From Saturnia japonica (lineage: Eukaryota; Arthropoda; Insecta; Lepidoptera; Saturniidae), in NCBI GenBank assembly GCA_033032175.1, contig CM065316.1, positions 6,170,115 through 6,234,114 of the forward strand: DNA of 64,000 nucleotides, given 5' to 3'. Both the position numbers and the translations under genes were made by a program. Under the pieces are notes generated by a model. It saw only the letters and a program-made list of their open reading frames with translations. It was not told where the DNA came from and ran no database searches. Positions 1 to 9,794 of this stretch are shown one piece after another (position 1 is the stretch's first letter; every line of letters begins with the position of its first letter).

Positions 1-1138
1 TTTTGTTGAACTGGAAACTTTGATCTCAAATATCTAGAGTTTGGTTAGGAATTCCAAATTCAAATTTATTTAAAATTTAGACTTGCGTTAGTGTCTCCAA
101 TTTAGTGATTCATTTGTTTTCGCACCCAATGATTTTTCTTTGACATTGTTCCTTTGATAAAATAGAAAACTTAAAATATCGCGTTATTTTCGAATATGAG
201 TTCCACTGTGGCATCAGCGCCTTAGAAACAGCTCGAAAGATTAATCATGTGTATGGTGAAGCTACTGTAAATGAAACCGTACCGACCGTACCGACGTTTT
301 TGGTTCCAAAGTTTTCATTCTGGAAGCATTTTACTTTTTCCTTATAAAACACTAGTTTCATATGTATGTATGTTATTTGTTAGAACTTTAGAAGTGATTT
401 TTTTTGTAGCTCTCGTATACAGAGTGTAACATTCAGAACGATCAGTGTCAGAGGTCCTCCTCTGAAACTGGAAGTGATAGAGAAAAAATATGTTCTAAAG
501 AAACGAATTTTAAATATAATTAGTTAATTTAATGAATAATTTTATAGTAATGGAATTTACAATTGTAACGAGTTTTGTGAAATAAATAAAAAATTGTGAA
601 ACAAAAAAACAACAAAACGATATACGGACCAGAAACAGTACAAGTACCAACTGCATTAATACAATTCAAAGTCTAAAACAATTTTTTTTTATCGTTCCTT
701 TTACAGAATAAGACAAACTAAAATAAATAGCAACATTATAATATTTGATTTCCTCATCTTAACGCTTATTTGTAGCAATTAAGTTGTTTGTGAGAAATGT
801 CGTTTAGATAAACATATTTAATAATCTCAGACCAACAAATATTTATCTGTAATTATGACACTTTTCTCTAATAAATTCAGGGTTACCATTGATTCCGGAG
901 AGGAAAAAAACATGCTCTTAGATACATTATAATTTATGATAATCTATTTCAAAGTGAGAGTTCAATTAAAAGGAAAGAAACGAAAGAGGTTTATATGCTT
1001 AAAAAAAATTCTCTTTCATTTATGCCTTTATTTATTATTTAAACATTAATATGTTTAGTGAAAGATAAGAGTTTTTAGCGGGATGTTAGTTTTTTTTTAA
1101 ATTCGTTATAGGTTTTATTTAGCCTTTGGTTTTAATCT
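1..1138. other. AT-rich non-coding stretch
   Basis: No open frame with coding character, no recognisable repeat boundary and no RNA gene is visible. The stretch is AT-rich with short homopolymer runs. It ends where an S1 SINE-like repeat begins. Confidence 0.6.
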
Positions 1139-1435
1139 CACCATTAAAGAAGTGGCCCAAGATATTAACAGGCTAAGCCTAGTATAGAGATTAGCTGACT
1201 TGTGTGCAGCTGCCAGAACTCACTTACAGGTGCTTGGTGACTGGTGATGGAGATTTTTAACTTAAGGGTGGTAGCTAGCCAGGAAAGCATTAGAAAATGA
1301 CCTACCACCATGCTATGGTTTCATCACGATGTTTTCATTCAATGAAAACTCAGGCTCTTTGCAGAGATTCGAACTCACGTCCATCTATGCGATATCTGGA
1401 TATGTTACCACTGAACCATTCATCATTGTTTTCTC
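1139..1435 (-). repeat. tRNA-derived SINE-like repeat, family S1
   Basis: Read on the minus strand, the segment near 1425-1360 looks like a tRNA head. It has an A-box-like stretch (TGGTTCAGTGGTA) and, about 40 bases on, a B-box-like stretch (GAGTTCGAATCTC). The body then runs down to about 1139. Related copies lie at 28607-28857 and 47160-47430, with a fragment at 57842-57935; all share the GTAGCTAGCCAG core and the end next to the B box. This is the best-preserved head of the four. Family name not known. Confidence 0.6.
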
Positions 1436-1524
1436 ATCATTCACTCATCATTGCAGCCTGTCATATAGTGGTCATTTTGTATTCGTTTTGCGTTTTTTGT
1501 CCCTATACCGTGTATTTAAGGTGG

Positions 1525-1730
1525 TATTATGATATAGCTTGGTTATTGTGTACCAGTGAGAGGATTGAAATAACAACATGGACCATGTAGTCTGAAATGC
1601 CACAAAAACTACAGACAGAAAACTGAAATCAGCACAAGACACATCCCGATCTAGCAGTAATAGTCTTCAACAGCGACAATTAGTTGCCAAGTGAGGAAAA
1701 AGAAGAAGTAAACTATACAGTCTTCTTCTT
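1525..1730 (+). repeat. Dispersed repeat family H, left part, split by the R1-like LINE
   Basis: The stretch around GATATAGCTTGGTTATTGTG and then ATGCCACAAAAACT recurs at 36921-37140 (+), 43925-44165 (-) and 53683-53865 (-). This copy is cut at 1730 by the LINE, whose target duplication ends here; its right part should resume after 6493. No coding capacity is seen. It may be a MITE or a LINE 3' tail; I see no clear terminal inverted repeats. Confidence 0.55.
1719..1730. repeat. Target-site duplication, 3' side of the R1-like LINE
   Basis: AGTCTTCTTCTT here is identical to 6482-6493. The two copies flank the LINE exactly: this one abuts the poly(T) run that is the element's poly(A) tail on the other strand. 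Confidence 0.85.
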
Positions 1731-1744
1731 TTTTTTTTTTTTTT

Positions 1745-2093
1745 AACTTGGAGAAACCCGTCATGGGTACACACCCGCCCGGGGGGACGGGTGGTTATGT
1801 GAGTCTCCTACTCACTAAAACTCCACGGTGTACCATCCGCCGCCTTGATGGAGCGATGCGGGAACTGCGATAGTATGCAAGCGCGTCGCCTCGACGGCCG
1901 GCCCGGCAATTATGGGCCACGGCCTAAATAGGAGATAACTTAGTACACCCTAGCTGTCTTCTCCGTCCACCGAACCTGTGCAATGGGAAGACGGGCCCCC
2001 CGACCCGTCTCCCCTGGTTCGGTTAGGGTAGCGGGAGTTGGCGTATGAAACGTCTCCTCCGGCCACCCGTTCGTCTTTGGCGGAGAGGGCCGC
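1745..2093 (-). other. 3' UTR of the R1-like LINE
   Basis: GC-rich sequence between the last ORF2-like codon (stop at 2094-2096) and the poly(A) tail. No further coding similarity is visible. It includes the G/C-rich block near 1770-1792. Confidence 0.6.
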
Positions 2094-3863
2094 TCAGAGG
2101 ATCCTCCTCGCCACACTCGCCAGCGAGAGATCTACTCCTAGCGCCGCGACCAGAACGCGGCGCTGTCCCTCCCAAGCAGCACACTCAGAAAGAGTGCGTA
2201 CAGGAGTGCACTCCTGTAGGGAGTGCCCCGCGGAGCACCCAGTCATAGCCCAGGTTCCACAGGAGCGGCCCCAACACCGACCCCTGTAGAACCCTTGAGG
2301 GAGGTCACTATTCTCTTCAGCAGCTTCCCCGTGTCGTCCAACAGCACCAAAGGCCGGAACGCGGACAAGGAGTCCGGAGGGCGGCCTTCCTTCGCAAGAA
2401 GGCACAGCCGTCCCATCTTCCAGAGCTTCGGGAACTGTCCGGTCGCAAGACATCGATCGAACATTCTCCGACGCTCTCCCCTCAAGTGTTCCAACGCCAC
2501 ACCTGAAACTCGGACCGGAATTCCGTCCGGGCCCGACGCTCTCGGCTTACTGCGGAGGCGCTCCGTCACCAGCCCCATCTCCGTGTCTGTGACGAGATGG
2601 GGTACGACCGGTTCCTCCGCAGCAATGCCTTCAGGAGGAGGCATGGGAGGTGGGAGGAGCCTCGGAGGGTCGGGGAACAATGTGTCCACAACCCTCGTCA
2701 GGAACTCCGGATGGAGGGTATCCGTCAGTGGGGTCGCCTGGCCCCGAAACTTCTTTCTAGCCACTCAATATGGGCGCTCCCACGGGTCCCCATCCAGTGT
2801 CCCGAGTAGCTCTTTCCATCCCTCCTCCTTGGCCCGGCTGATAGCCACCTGCAGGGACTTTCTACAGCCCCTGTAAGCATCGTAGAGCCGGGCCTCCTCC
2901 CCTGGTTGACGGTTGCGCCGCCGGCGGTTATGCTGAAGCAGCCGCCGTGCCACGGAGCAGGCCACACGGAGATCAGATATCTCCGGCGACCACCAGTACA
3001 CCGCCCGTCTGTTTTGCAGATTGTTATTGCTCCGCGGCATCGACGCGTCGCAAACTTCCGTGAGAGCCGCACGAAAGCGGGCAGCAGACACGTCGATCTC
3101 CTCTGTTGCAGGAGCCGATGACCGCCAACTCTGAACTATGGCCGCCTCCTCCGCCATTTCTCGGTCGAAGTGGCCACTAACCCACCGGGAAAATGCCGCA
3201 CCACGTCGTGGGCGAGTCACCGTGTCCTCCATGGAGGTGAAGACATCGAACCTAATGTATCAGTGATTCGATAAGGTCTCCACCTCCTCCAGAACCCTGC
3301 CATCCATGCACAAGACGTGCGACAGACGGCGTGGCGAACAAAATGTCCACCACGGACCCTCCGTTGTGTCGCACGCACGTGTACGTCGTACCTCTATTGA
3401 GGAGGGACAGTCCAACCTCGACTGTCCACTCCTCAACCGCAAACCATCGCGAGTCCGTGGTAGCCGCCCCCCATGTCCTCAACTTAACATTAAGATCCTT
3501 AAGCAGGATGATGGGAAGCGGCGACAGCCGCCTTACTGCCAGCTCCAGGGAGTCGAGAAATGCCTCGAACTCTACCAGGGCCCGGTTTGGGGAGAAATAT
3601 ACGCCAAAAATGACGTATTCTCCCCACGCGGCTGCTACGAAACCGGCACCCCTCTCCTTAACTGAGAGCGGTGGTCCGGAACTGTGGATCGCCACGGAGC
3701 CATCTATGTTCCCAGCCCAATGAGGCTGGGAAGGGACACAATATGGCTCCGCAACGACCGCGACGCCAATATTCCATTCCGCCACTGACTGCATAAACAG
3801 ATCTTGTGCAGTGGCGCAGTGGTTAAGGTTCGCCTGGAGGTAACTTGCATGGGCGTGCTCCAT
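2094..3863 (-). pseudogene. LINE ORF2 remnant: endonuclease, partial reverse transcriptase, C-terminal stub
   Basis: The ATG at 3863-3861 begins an APE-like endonuclease (LQANLNH, VVAEPY, KDLNVK, VVDILFA) running to about 3300. The frame then shifts, and the catalytic SDH motif reads SNH followed by TGA. The linker continues in frame (3232-2765) to another stop before VARKKFRG. The reverse transcriptase start follows: RSKPRASGPDGIPV, WKMGRLCLLAKEGRPP and FRPLVLLDDTGKLLKRIV (motifs 0-2). Similarity ends at about 2300. From about 2195, in a different frame, the extreme C-terminal motif TLSECAAWEGQRRVLVAALG appears. The polymerase core with the FADD-type box is absent, consistent with a deletion of roughly 1-1.5 kb. 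Non-functional. Confidence 0.88.
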
Positions 3864-5946
3864 TAGTGGCCCATGCGAGCTACCCCCAGAATCGGACTCA
3901 CCGTTCTCTCACAAGGCGCAGGGGCCACAGGCCCTGCAGCCATTGCCTCCACGGCAGGCGTGGCCCTGTGAGCCATTTGTCTCATGCTGGAGGGGGGCCT
4001 GCAGGTGGCCCCCCCATATAGTGCTCCGCAGGCTTCCCTGCATCGGCACATATGGCGCAGTGCAGCTTCTCTGCTGCACAGACTGCCGCCGTATGGCCAG
4101 CCTTCCCACATCTGAAACACAGCACCCCCTGTCGGCCGTGGACTGGCACAGGGGCCGAGCGTGGGCCAAGCCCATGCACTTAAAGCAGCGCATGACCTTT
4201 TCCTCCAATGGGTGGATACGAACCACGCTCCAGCCAACAAGGAGGTGTCCAGCCTCCACCAACAACTTGGCCGCAGAGAGCGGGAGCTAAACGTGTGCCA
4301 CGCCACCTCCTGTTCTGGCGAATTTCACCCACCCTTATTTGGGATGACTCGCAGCAGCCCTTTGCTACCATAGCCGCAGCCAGCTCCTCCCTGTCCACCG
4401 TCTCATCGATTCCAATCATTCTGATATCGGTCCTCTTGACTGGCCGGGTCACTGTGGCCACACCAGACATAATCTCCGTTAGCCTCAGTGCCAGGCCATC
4501 TGCTATCTCAGCGCCACGGGTACCAGGAAGCTCGATGATCCTGGACCCAGTGGCTGTCTCCAGGACCTTAATAACTTCGATGCCGAGTCCCGACACCTGA
4601 ACAATTTCCTACGCCTTTAAGAGTGCCGACTTGTAGTCCACCCCCCTCGCCAGTGCTTCTGGTTGCAGCGTGACCACAACGGCGGCTGCACGCGGCGAAG
4701 AGGGTAGCTTAAGCCTCGGCGCCTTCTTCTGGGGTGCGGTAACCGCTGTCGCAGGTTGTGCTTTCTTTTTTGGACGGCGCACCACGGTGGTCCATGCCAC
4801 CTCTTCTCTCTCTCTTGGGGCTTGTGTTGTGGCCACGGCCGGGAGTTCAGCACACTCCAACTCTAACGGCTGAGGTGCGGAAACAGACACTGCAGTAGGC
4901 CTGGAGTTAGGTCCAGGCTTTTGGACTGCGGACTTTGCAGGCACCGGGACTGAAGCACCCTTGGCAGCCTTCTTCTTATCCGCCGCCAATGGTGGGTGGA
5001 TCACTTGCTTAGGAGGCAACCGCTCTTCAAAAGCCTCCAAGCGGGTATCTAGGACCTGGGTCATAGTAGAAACGACCGAACGCTGTATCCGCGTCTTCAA
5101 CTCCGTCAAAGCTTCTCGCCAATCTTCAGCTGCTGCGGGCACTGTCTGTGGCGGCAAATCAGAAGACCTCTGCTTAGCATTAGCCTCCCGCTTCCACGCT
5201 GCAACCTCTTCCTGTAGACCCTCCACCTGACGGCGCAGATTATTTTTTTGACGCTGCAGGCGAGCGGTTTCTTAGTCTACGGAGCGGTCTAACAGCGTCT
5301 CCACAACTTCCATGAGTCATTTAGCCACTCCCTTCAGGTCCCTTATGAATGTCCCTTTTAGGTTGCCGGACTTGCTGCATACCTTCAATATCTCACTGAC
5401 CCCATTGTCTGCTAAGGCTTTCAATCTCCCAGTATCGAGAGTCATCATGTTGACTACCTTCTCTGCGTCCTTAGATTCGGTAGCTTTCTTCAGGTAAGAA
5501 GGGATAGCGAGAGCCCGGTCAGAAGAGCCATCCATTTCACCCAGACAGGCCCGTCCTGAAGGATCCGACCGACCCATCCTCCGGGACTTACCTCTTACTG
5601 CAGAATTAATCTTCACAGCAACTACCACATCCTTCTCAGAATCATCTTCACGGTCCCCAATCGACCGTTTCCACTGGAGCGTAGTCCCTATTGCGTTAAT
5701 GGTCAGCAGAGTCGTCGGGTCGTCACCTACGTCATCTAGGTGGACTTCTATTTCCTCCTCTGACATCTCATCAGAGGAAGAGAACACCGTCGCGTCCCTA
5801 ACAACAGTCCTCGTCTTCATAGGGGCCTGTTGGGCGTCCTTTTGCTCCGAACTTGGTCGTCCCAGACTTCTGGAACGACCTGACCCACGAGCTGCACCTT
5901 GGGCCCGCTTGCCACCCTCCTCATTTTTTTTCCTTAAAACTAACAC
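3863..5946 (-). pseudogene. LINE ORF1 (gag-like, CCHC zinc knuckle) remnant
   Basis: From 5946 to about 4300 one frame runs through, broken by in-frame stops at about 5317, 5265 and 4609. It contains an acidic/basic N-terminal part, a coiled-coil-like segment (5270-5050), a Pro/Ala/Lys-rich region, and the conserved R1-clade gag block (RIIELPGTRGAEIADGLA ... SSQIRVGEIRQNR). Frameshifts follow. The zinc knuckles are CFKCMGLAHARPLC (frame 2), CFRCGKAGHTAAVC (frame 0) and a third, longer knuckle starting CAICADAGKPAEH, interrupted at a C7 run near 4009-4015. The last frame ends with TAA at 3865-3863, overlapping the ORF2 ATG. No convincing ATG is seen at the N terminus; 5946 is a GTG codon, so the true start is unknown. 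ORF1 protein normally binds the element RNA. Confidence 0.85.
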
Positions 5947-6481
5947 TATTACTAGATTAATTTAGAAAATTTTTACTCATTTTGAATCCCACAAGAGTGG
6001 GGGAAGTAACGGCCCACCCAGGCAGTGCCCCCTGTACCTGGGTAAGCCTAGCATAACCCGTCAAGAGAGTCGGCCAGTTCTCTGACGGGGGTCACACTAG
6101 AGACTGAGCATCCCATCAGCCATGCATCCTCTCGCGGTGCGCCGCCGCTTAGGATTCGGGGTAATTTTTTATAGAGGTTGTCTTCCTCGCGGTCCGGGCG
6201 GTTAAGTCAAGATCCTCGGTCCCATACGAAGCCGCAAGACATGACCACGACACTCCGATGGGATTACGAGACGGCGGTTGTAAGTAATGTAAACCCCTTA
6301 CTTCTCTGACGGCAATACTAGTGCCCATCAGGCCCATCTATGCTGCGTCTGTTGGCCCCCTCTGATATTCAGAGGGATGCCAGACGGAGCCTTCCCCCTC
6401 GTCAGGTATTAGCCGCCGGCCGGGAAGCGGCCGACGTTGCTCGGGATGCACCACGTAGAGGTTCCTGACTCCGCACCCCAT
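5947..6481 (-). other. 5' UTR of the R1-like LINE
   Basis: GC-rich, starting at the target duplication with ATGGGGTGCGG on the minus strand. The presence of both this leader and the 3' tail shows that the insertion was not 5'-truncated. No long frame is present. An internal promoter would be expected here for an R1-clade element, but I cannot point to its bases. Confidence 0.65.
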
Positions 6482-6493
6482 AGTCTTCTTCTT
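6482..6493. repeat. Target-site duplication, 5' side of the R1-like LINE
   Basis: AGTCTTCTTCTT, identical to 1719-1730. After it the host sequence resumes (GCCCTTACCTCA). Together with the upstream flank it forms an imperfect inverted repeat with the GAGGAAAAAGAAGAAG at 1692-1708. Confidence 0.85.
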
Positions 6494-7015
6494 GCCCTTA
6501 CCTCATCTAAGATGGGTCAACTCTCATCATGTAAACAAATGGATAGGTAATTTCTCGAACATTTTCTCGAAATTTGTGAATTTTTCTAATAAAGAATATA
6601 ATTTTTTCAAAGTAATTTATAGTGAATTGATAATATAAGTATTATAATCACCGCACTGATTTGCAAGACAAAGAGATTTTTTTTTTTTTACAAAAACTCC
6701 AATTTGAAAATAATCAACACGAGCAATCGTGCAAGCGAGTCTGCACAAAAACGTCATAAAGCTCTATCGTTTGGAAAGATCTTCTCTTTGATTAACGCAA
6801 GCCTATGCAATGTACATATTTAGAAGTGTAATTGCAGCTTAGTTATTTACGTTATAATTATACACTTTACAACGACCAGATGAAACCAACCGTAGGTTTA
6901 AACGTAGTTACTGACTCGTGATCGATTGGACACAACACTTCGATGCAATGTTATTATTTTTCAGTAAATGCACATCACGACCGGCCTTGTAATAGATCCC
7001 ACGGTTGAGCATCCT
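6494..7015. other. AT-rich non-coding stretch after the LINE
   Basis: Its first tens of bases should be the right part of the family H repeat split by the LINE. The rest shows no gene or recognised repeat. Confidence 0.5.
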
Positions 7016-7019
7016 AACT

Positions 7020-7215
7020 AATATTATAAATACGAAGTTTAGTTTTAGTTTGCTTGTTTGTTTCTTATTCAAAATCACGCAAAAACGGCTAAGCGGATTT
7101 GGATATAATTTGGCAAACAGATAGCTTATAAATAGGATTAAGACATGTAATACTTTTTATCCCGGTAAAAACAGTATTTTTGTACGTTATAACTTGAAAC
7201 AACTGTGTAGATCAC
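7020..7215 (+). repeat. Degenerate dispersed repeat (AAAACGGCTAAGCGGATTTGG type)
   Basis: A run reading '...GCTTGTTTGTTTCTTATTC' then 'AAAAACGGCTAAGCGGATTTG' is of the kind common at ends of lepidopteran repeats. It resembles the segments at 20925-21010 and 55305-55400 (TGTTTGTATGC, then ACGGCTTGACGGATTG). Confidence 0.4.
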
Positions 7216-7254
7216 TAGTTCATAGATTTTTTTTATAGTTCAAGTATTTCTGAT

Positions 7255-7590
7255 CGTCAGCACAGTGCAATCTAAAAACAACGGTGACTACCAACAGACC
7301 TGCGATACATCACTGGTCGTCGTTATTATGCCGGCCTGCAAACCTATTGGAAGCTGGATATTCATTGACTGATACCAAAACGTGACAAACCAAAAAAGAG
7401 TCATTGTGATATAGGTTTATCACCAAGAACATGGTGGTAGCGACCCAGACTGATACTGATCTCTACAACTCAATTGATTACTGGATATACATCAGATGAT
7501 CTTGAAAGGTAGCAGTTCTAAATGTATCACTAAAGTGCATTTGGTGTATGGTGGTCGCAATCCACTCGAACACAATTGTCCTACCACACA
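7255..7590 (+). repeat. Dispersed repeat family E
   Basis: Shares AGCACAGTGCAATC, AACGGTGACTACC and TATTATGCCGGCCTGCAA-type blocks with 42690-42960, 46020-46160 and 60605-60830 (+) and, inverted, with 41430-41545 and 61895-62120. The right part (CTGATACC...GTGACAAACC and TGGTCGCAATCCACTCGAACACAATT) also matches 60605-60830. No coding frame. Confidence 0.55.
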
Positions 7591-8009
7591 GAAAGTTAAA
7601 AAGGTAAATGTATTGAAAAAAAGAAACGTATATTTTCTCTTACTTCTGAAGAAACATTGTTAGCTATAAGTGTTTTCGTAAATAATACAGACCAATTTAC
7701 TAGTATTTACTATGAGTATTACTCAATTCTTAATTTTAAGAAAATTACGTTAGAATGATGAACTTAAAATACTAAAATTGTTCAACGATATAGGATCAGA
7801 AATATTGGACCAACACGACTTTAAGTCGGTAACTGATCACGTAGGTATTCTCGTTTCTCAACATTCAAGCAATAAATAATAATTGAGCATCACTGTACTG
7901 CACATCAGATGCAGTGTAAATTATCTGTAAATTATAAGATACTAGCTAACCCCCATGGTTTCACCCGTGTTACCTACCGTTGTTGAAAAGTGCTCTTTTC
8001 TAGTTTATA

Positions 8010-8245
8010 AATAGATTTAAGCATCTCCTACAAGTCTGATTAAGTCGAGATTTGCTATTCTGTTACTTCAATGTTATTAGAAAAACCATGACTTTATGCT
8101 GCAGTTTCATCTGGAGTCTGCAGAATACCTAACTCCTCAGTAACTTATATCAGAGATATCGTGTTTGGGTTTATTGGAATGGTCTCAATGAATTGGTTAC
8201 TTGTGTCGAGGGTTTTCAATTTACCTTGTTGTAAAGTGCTGTATA
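8010..8245 (+). repeat. Dispersed repeat family K
   Basis: Aligns in order with 25765-26060: AAGTCTGATTAAGTCGAG, CCATGACTTTATGCTGCAG, GGAATGGTCTCAATGAATT and TTTTCAATTTACCTTG. Both copies are on the plus strand. Non-coding. The preceding block near 7946-7985 resembles the start of family I. Confidence 0.55.
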
Positions 8246-8984
8246 CAGTGTAGAAAGAAAATTAGTGCAAGTCGTTAATGTACGTTTGCTGAGACATTGC
8301 GACATTTGTAACCCGCTAGCAACATTTTACGAGTACGCTTACTAAACAACGATTTAGGTGCGTACGATAATGCTTATTACAAATAGCGCTTCATACACGT
8401 TTATTTACATTATACCCATTAGGATATTACATATATTAATATCCAATATTATTAATTGAAAAAATTGGATGGACTTTTGTAGATAGATAATGTTTTACTT
8501 TCCTACCTAGATAGATATTTCTTTTAAATAAAAAACATCAACCAAAAATGTTCGCACTGATACTAACTACATAATTTGAGTTATCATATTATTTCATATC
8601 AACTATCCAAACAACGATAATGAAAATTATATTTGTCAAAATAAATAATTTCTTTGATATAACAATGAAAAACCATTATTTAATCTTGTTAAATATTTAA
8701 ACGTAGGTACGTTAGGCTTATCAGCCGTTAATTGAATGTGTTAATTTAGTAATTAATACATTATAATTACTAAAAGCACTCTCTTGTATCGAAGTCTCTA
8801 TGCTTTTGAAATAAAACAAATCACGTGGCACCTATTTTATTGTAGTTGTAGTATACAGAATATTCGCGGGTCTGGACACAATAACTAACCAAAATTTCAT
8901 CTCAATCGGATAAATGGTTTAAGAATGCATAGAGGACAAAAAATCAAACAAAGACACAAAGCGACGTTCACTTGTACACATATT

Positions 8985-9368
8985 TATACTGGCTGCGCCC
9001 GCGGCTCTGTTTGCGTGGACTACAGAATACCGTCGATATTGTGGTGACCCTGTTTTCATCCACGGCGGTCGCCCGCTGGTCATTTGAAAGATAAAAATTC
9101 TTATTATTTCATTTGCGCTTAAACTTAATTCGTTTTCTAAAATAAAAGTAGTCAAAGTTACTCCTTATAAAATCAGCTATCTGCCGACAAGGAAAAGTTC
9201 CGTTAAAAACGGTCCAATCGTTTCTGAGCCCTAACAAACAGATAGACAGAGAAGAATTAAAAAACAAATTGTTATAAGTAACTTATATACTTTGGTTATA
9301 CATTTGCTAAAAAGCTTTTATTTTGTCATTAAAAACAGAAACTTTAGTTTTATTTACTTGTATAGATT
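8985..9368 (+). repeat. Family 3 repeat, short form
   Basis: Starts CTGGCTGCGCCCGCGGCTCTG and ends AAGCTTTTATTTTGTCATT...TGTATAGATT. It shares the AAAATAAAAGTAG and GTTACTCCTTATAA blocks with the copies at 13845, 51603, 60040, 61541 and 62448. It lacks the central block of about 200 bp seen in the long copies. The family looks like a common lepidopteran interspersed element; its class is not clear to me. Confidence 0.65.
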
Positions 9369-9574
9369 TAGCGTTTTAAATAAGAAATCAATTAAACTTA
9401 ATAACTGTACTGGACAGCAGAGACATCACAACACACATTCACAGATAAAGCTCTCTTCTTAATAGCCGCGCCGAATGTATTTTGTCTTCTCTCGCCGTTT
9501 CTGTGCACGTCCATCTTCCAATTTGAGTCCACGGTCGTCGAAGTCTGCACGGTATTGCTAATTATCAAATAATA

Positions 9575-9790
9575 TCGCCTAATTATATAGAATAGCGATC
9601 GCCCAATGATCGAAATTCGACCAGCGACTTTTTAATCATAGACTCTTACAACAAATCGTTTGACATTTGCAGTATGAACCTAAACAATGAATATTATATC
9701 ATTTGCTGTCACTTTTCATTGGGTGACAGTGTCAATATTTTGGAGGGTCTAAATTCAACGGTACTAGTCGGGTTAGGATTCGCAGTATTA
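9575..9790 (+). repeat. Dispersed repeat family G
   Basis: ATCGAAATTCGACCAGCGAC and TTTTTAATCATAGACT, then GTTTGACATTTGCAGTATGAACC, match the minus strand of 16330-16500 over more than 100 bases. Non-coding. Confidence 0.55.
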
Positions 9791-9794
9791 ATTT

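Larger units (their letters stand above)
1731..6481 (-). mobile_element. R1-clade (SART/TRAS-type) non-LTR retrotransposon, internally deleted
   Basis: About 4.75 kb on the minus strand, bounded by a perfect 12-bp duplication, with a 5' UTR, an ORF1 of gag type, an ORF2 with an APE-type endonuclease and the start of a reverse transcriptase, a 3' UTR and a poly(A) tail (poly(T) at about 1731-1744). The gag with CCHC knuckles, the endonuclease motif TLSNH followed by a stop then YIRFDV (SDHRYI in R1-clade elements), and the C-terminal TLSECAAWEGQRRVL are hallmarks of the R1 clade. The poly(A) tail and TAATG junction resemble SART/TRAS more than R1 itself. Both ends are present but the middle of ORF2 is missing, so it arrived full length or was copied after deletion. 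GC is far above the surroundings. It cannot encode active proteins. Confidence 0.9.

Noticed and set aside
1297..1590. 97-codon frame on the plus strand
   Set aside because: It runs through the S1 repeat and into family H, has no motif, and its repeats elsewhere are not open.
1692..1730. Inverted GAAGAAG/CTTCTTC arms as a MITE end or hairpin element
   Set aside because: The arms are low-complexity CTT runs and half belongs to the LINE target duplication; other family H copies do not show it.
2223..2876. 217-codon frame on the plus strand inside the LINE
   Set aside because: It is the opposite strand of the reverse transcriptase region, which has clear family motifs on the minus strand.
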